NCBI GenBank assembly: GCA_017392525.1
Contig: JAFOVD010000017.1
Coordinates: 1 to 54,737, forward strand
Direction: 5' to 3'
DNA: 54,737 nucleotides
From: Lachnospiraceae bacterium
GTDB taxonomy: Bacteria; Bacillota; Clostridia; Lachnospirales; Lachnospiraceae
Position 1 is the stretch's first letter. The number at the start of each line of letters is the position of its first letter. The notes below the pieces were generated by a model. It did not search any database. It had not been told where the DNA came from and saw only the letters and a program-made list of their open reading frames with translations. The translations under genes were made by a program, and so were the position numbers. This document shows, one piece after another, positions 53,242-54,737 of the stretch.

Positions 53242-54737
53242 ATGAACGTTTTTACAACAGACAAAATTAGAAATGTGGTATTACTTGGCCACAGCGGGGC
53301 GGGCAAGACCAGCCTTATTGAATCCGTCGCTTACCTATCAGGAATGATTCATAAGCCTGGAACAATCGAAGCAGGTAATACAATTTCTGATTACGACAAA
53401 TTGGAAATTGCCAACAAATTTTCTATTAACACCTCTGTTGTTCCTATTGAATGGAACGACACAAAAGTAAACTTCTTAGATACTCCTGGATATTTTGAAT
53501 TTATAGGAGAAGTGGAAGAAGCTGTTTCTGCTGCTGATGGAGCAATCATCCTTATCTCCGGCAAAAACGGAATTGAAGTTGGAACAAAGAAAGCTTGGGA
53601 GATTTGCGAGAGATTCCATATTCCTCGTATGTTTTTTGTAACAGATATGGATGTGGACAAAGCCAGTTATCGCGAAATTGTTGAGGGCTTACAGGCTCTT
53701 TATGGCAAAAAGATTGCACCGTTCCATTTCCCGATTCGTGAAAATGAAGAGTTCGTAGGATATGTCAACGTAATCCAGCAAACCGGAAAACGCTGGAAAG
53801 AAGATGGAACCATTGAACATGTTGCTGTGCCTGATTATTCTCAGGAATATCTGGAACAGTACCGGGAGATTCTTATGGAATCTGTAGCCGAGACATCCGA
53901 AGAGTTTATGGATCGCTATTTCAATGGTGATGAATTCTCTGAAAATGAGATTCGTCAGGCCCTTCGCGCCAACATTTCCTCTGGAGATATTGTACCTGTA
54001 ATGATGGGTTCAAACCTAACAAATCGTGGTCAGTATACCATGATGGAAGATATTCTAAAATATCTGCCATCTCCGGAAGACCGTACCGTATCCGGAATTA
54101 ATGCGGATACAAATGAAGTTTATGAAGCTAATTATGACTTCTCAAAGCCAAAGAGTGCATACTGCTTCAAAACCATTGTTGACCCATTCGTTGGAAAATA
54201 CTCATTAATCAAGGTAAATTCCGGTGTTTTAAAAACAGATGACACCTTATTTAATAAGCATAAACAGGTAGAAGAGAAAATCGGCAAACTGTATGTTCTC
54301 TGTGGCAACAAGGCCACAGAAGTTCCTGAGCTTCACGCCGGCGATATCGGCGCATTGTCAAAGCTTACGAACCTTGCAACAACAGACTCTCTATCAACCA
54401 AGAACAATCCTATCCTCTATCTTCGTACGCCACTTTCCGAACCATATACGGCAAAGCGCTACAAGACGTTGGAGAAACGTGACGAAGATAAAGTTGCTCA
54501 AGGATTAGCGCGACTTTGCATGGAAGATTTAACCATTAAGCTTGTCAATGACAGCGCCAACCACCAATCTCTGATTTATGGTATTGGTGATCGCCACATC
54601 GACATGCTGGTTGCCAAACTAAATGAGCGCTATAAAGTAAATATTGAACTTTGCAAACCAAAGATTCCATTCAAGGAGACCATTATGGGATCTTCTGATG
54701 TAGAATACAAATACAAGAAGCAGACCGGTGGACATGG
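53242..54737 (+). CDS. EF-G-like translational GTPase, FusA2 type (3' end cut by window)
   Basis: At least 498 codons from the ATG at 53242 (GGGAGG 7 nt upstream); open to the window edge. P-loop GHSGAGKT at residues 16-23. The G3 motif is DTPGY (80-84) where EF-G has DTPGH, and the G4 site is TDMD (134-137) where NKxD is expected. Domain II (about 300-385) and the start of domain III (ARLCMEDLTIKLVNDSANHQ) follow, then QTGGHG of domain IV. DTPGY occurs in the FusA2/EF-G-like subfamily, whose role is unclear. This is not the housekeeping fusA. Confidence 0.88.
   Translation, partial: MNVFTTDKIRNVVLLGHSGAGKTSLIESVAYLSGMIHKPGTIEAGNTISDYDKLEIANKFSINTSVVPIEWNDTKVNFLDTPGYFEFIGEVEEAVSAADGAIILISGKNGIEVGTKKAWEICERFHIPRMFFVTDMDVDKASYREIVEGLQALYGKKIAPFHFPIRENEEFVGYVNVIQQTGKRWKEDGTIEHVAVPDYSQEYLEQYREILMESVAETSEEFMDRYFNGDEFSENEIRQALRANISSGDIVPVMMGSNLTNRGQYTMMEDILKYLPSPEDRTVSGINADTNEVYEANYDFSKPKSAYCFKTIVDPFVGKYSLIKVNSGVLKTDDTLFNKHKQVEEKIGKLYVLCGNKATEVPELHAGDIGALSKLTNLATTDSLSTKNNPILYLRTPLSEPYTAKRYKTLEKRDEDKVAQGLARLCMEDLTIKLVNDSANHQSLIYGIGDRHIDMLVAKLNERYKVNIELCKPKIPFKETIMGSSDVEYKYKKQTGGH

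Overview
The window is an ordinary low-GC Firmicutes chromosome segment. The nearest fit is Lachnospiraceae (Clostridia). The evidence is the rpsJ-to-rplQ ribosomal gene order, zinc-type S14 and L36, an L17 enlarged by about 50 residues, a small KOW protein between adk and infA, a BMP-type sensor without a signal peptide, and strong AGGAGG ribosome binding sites throughout. I see no tRNA or rRNA gene, CRISPR array, intact insertion sequence or prophage.

Layout. 1-2690: a 5'-nucleotidase-family protein (minus strand, cut by the window edge) and a methyl-accepting chemotaxis protein (plus). 2711-8273: minus-strand genes for an FtsX/MacB-type ABC exporter, the 23S rRNA methyltransferase RlmD and the YhaM-type 3'-5' exoribonuclease. 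8450-9260: a decayed MFS transporter, then mutS2 on the plus strand. 11842-27346: the S10-spc-alpha superoperon on the minus strand (rpsJ to rplQ, with secY, adk, a KOW protein, infA, rpmJ and rpoA), carrying its own promoter at the rpsJ end and a second, perfect-consensus promoter in front of rpmJ. 27347-27965: the structured S10 leader and a long imperfect palindrome. 27966-30573: an RNA methyltransferase, a CorA-type transporter with a structured leader containing a small ORF, and a small transcription unit. 30574-36498: a fructose PTS operon (fruR-fruK-fruA) followed by the general PTS genes ptsH and ptsI. 36781-41150: truA, a TetR regulator, bioY and two tandem CgeB-like glycosyltransferases. 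41270-48943: a maltodextrin operon (binding protein, two permeases, amylase lipoprotein, HAD phosphatase, alpha-glucosidase) with a divergent LacI regulator at 49227. 50376-53031: a metallophosphoesterase and an unusual cytosolic BMP-domain protein. 53242 to the end: a divergent EF-G-like GTPase, cut by the window edge.

The genes fall into two themes: the translation machinery, and sugar uptake by two routes (PTS and ABC). The most interesting material is regulatory and non-coding: a 22-bp near-palindrome found upstream of both ptsH and a small membrane-peptide unit; a leader with a 24-codon ORF and hairpins before corA; tandem hairpins after the rpmJ promoter; a possible Shine-Dalgarno switch before adk; and nested competing inverted repeats upstream of the S10 promoter. 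HPr has Arg at position 46, where the regulatory serine normally sits, and the EF-G-like protein has altered G3 and G4 motifs. I could not run any search, so family assignments rest on recognised motifs and gene context.
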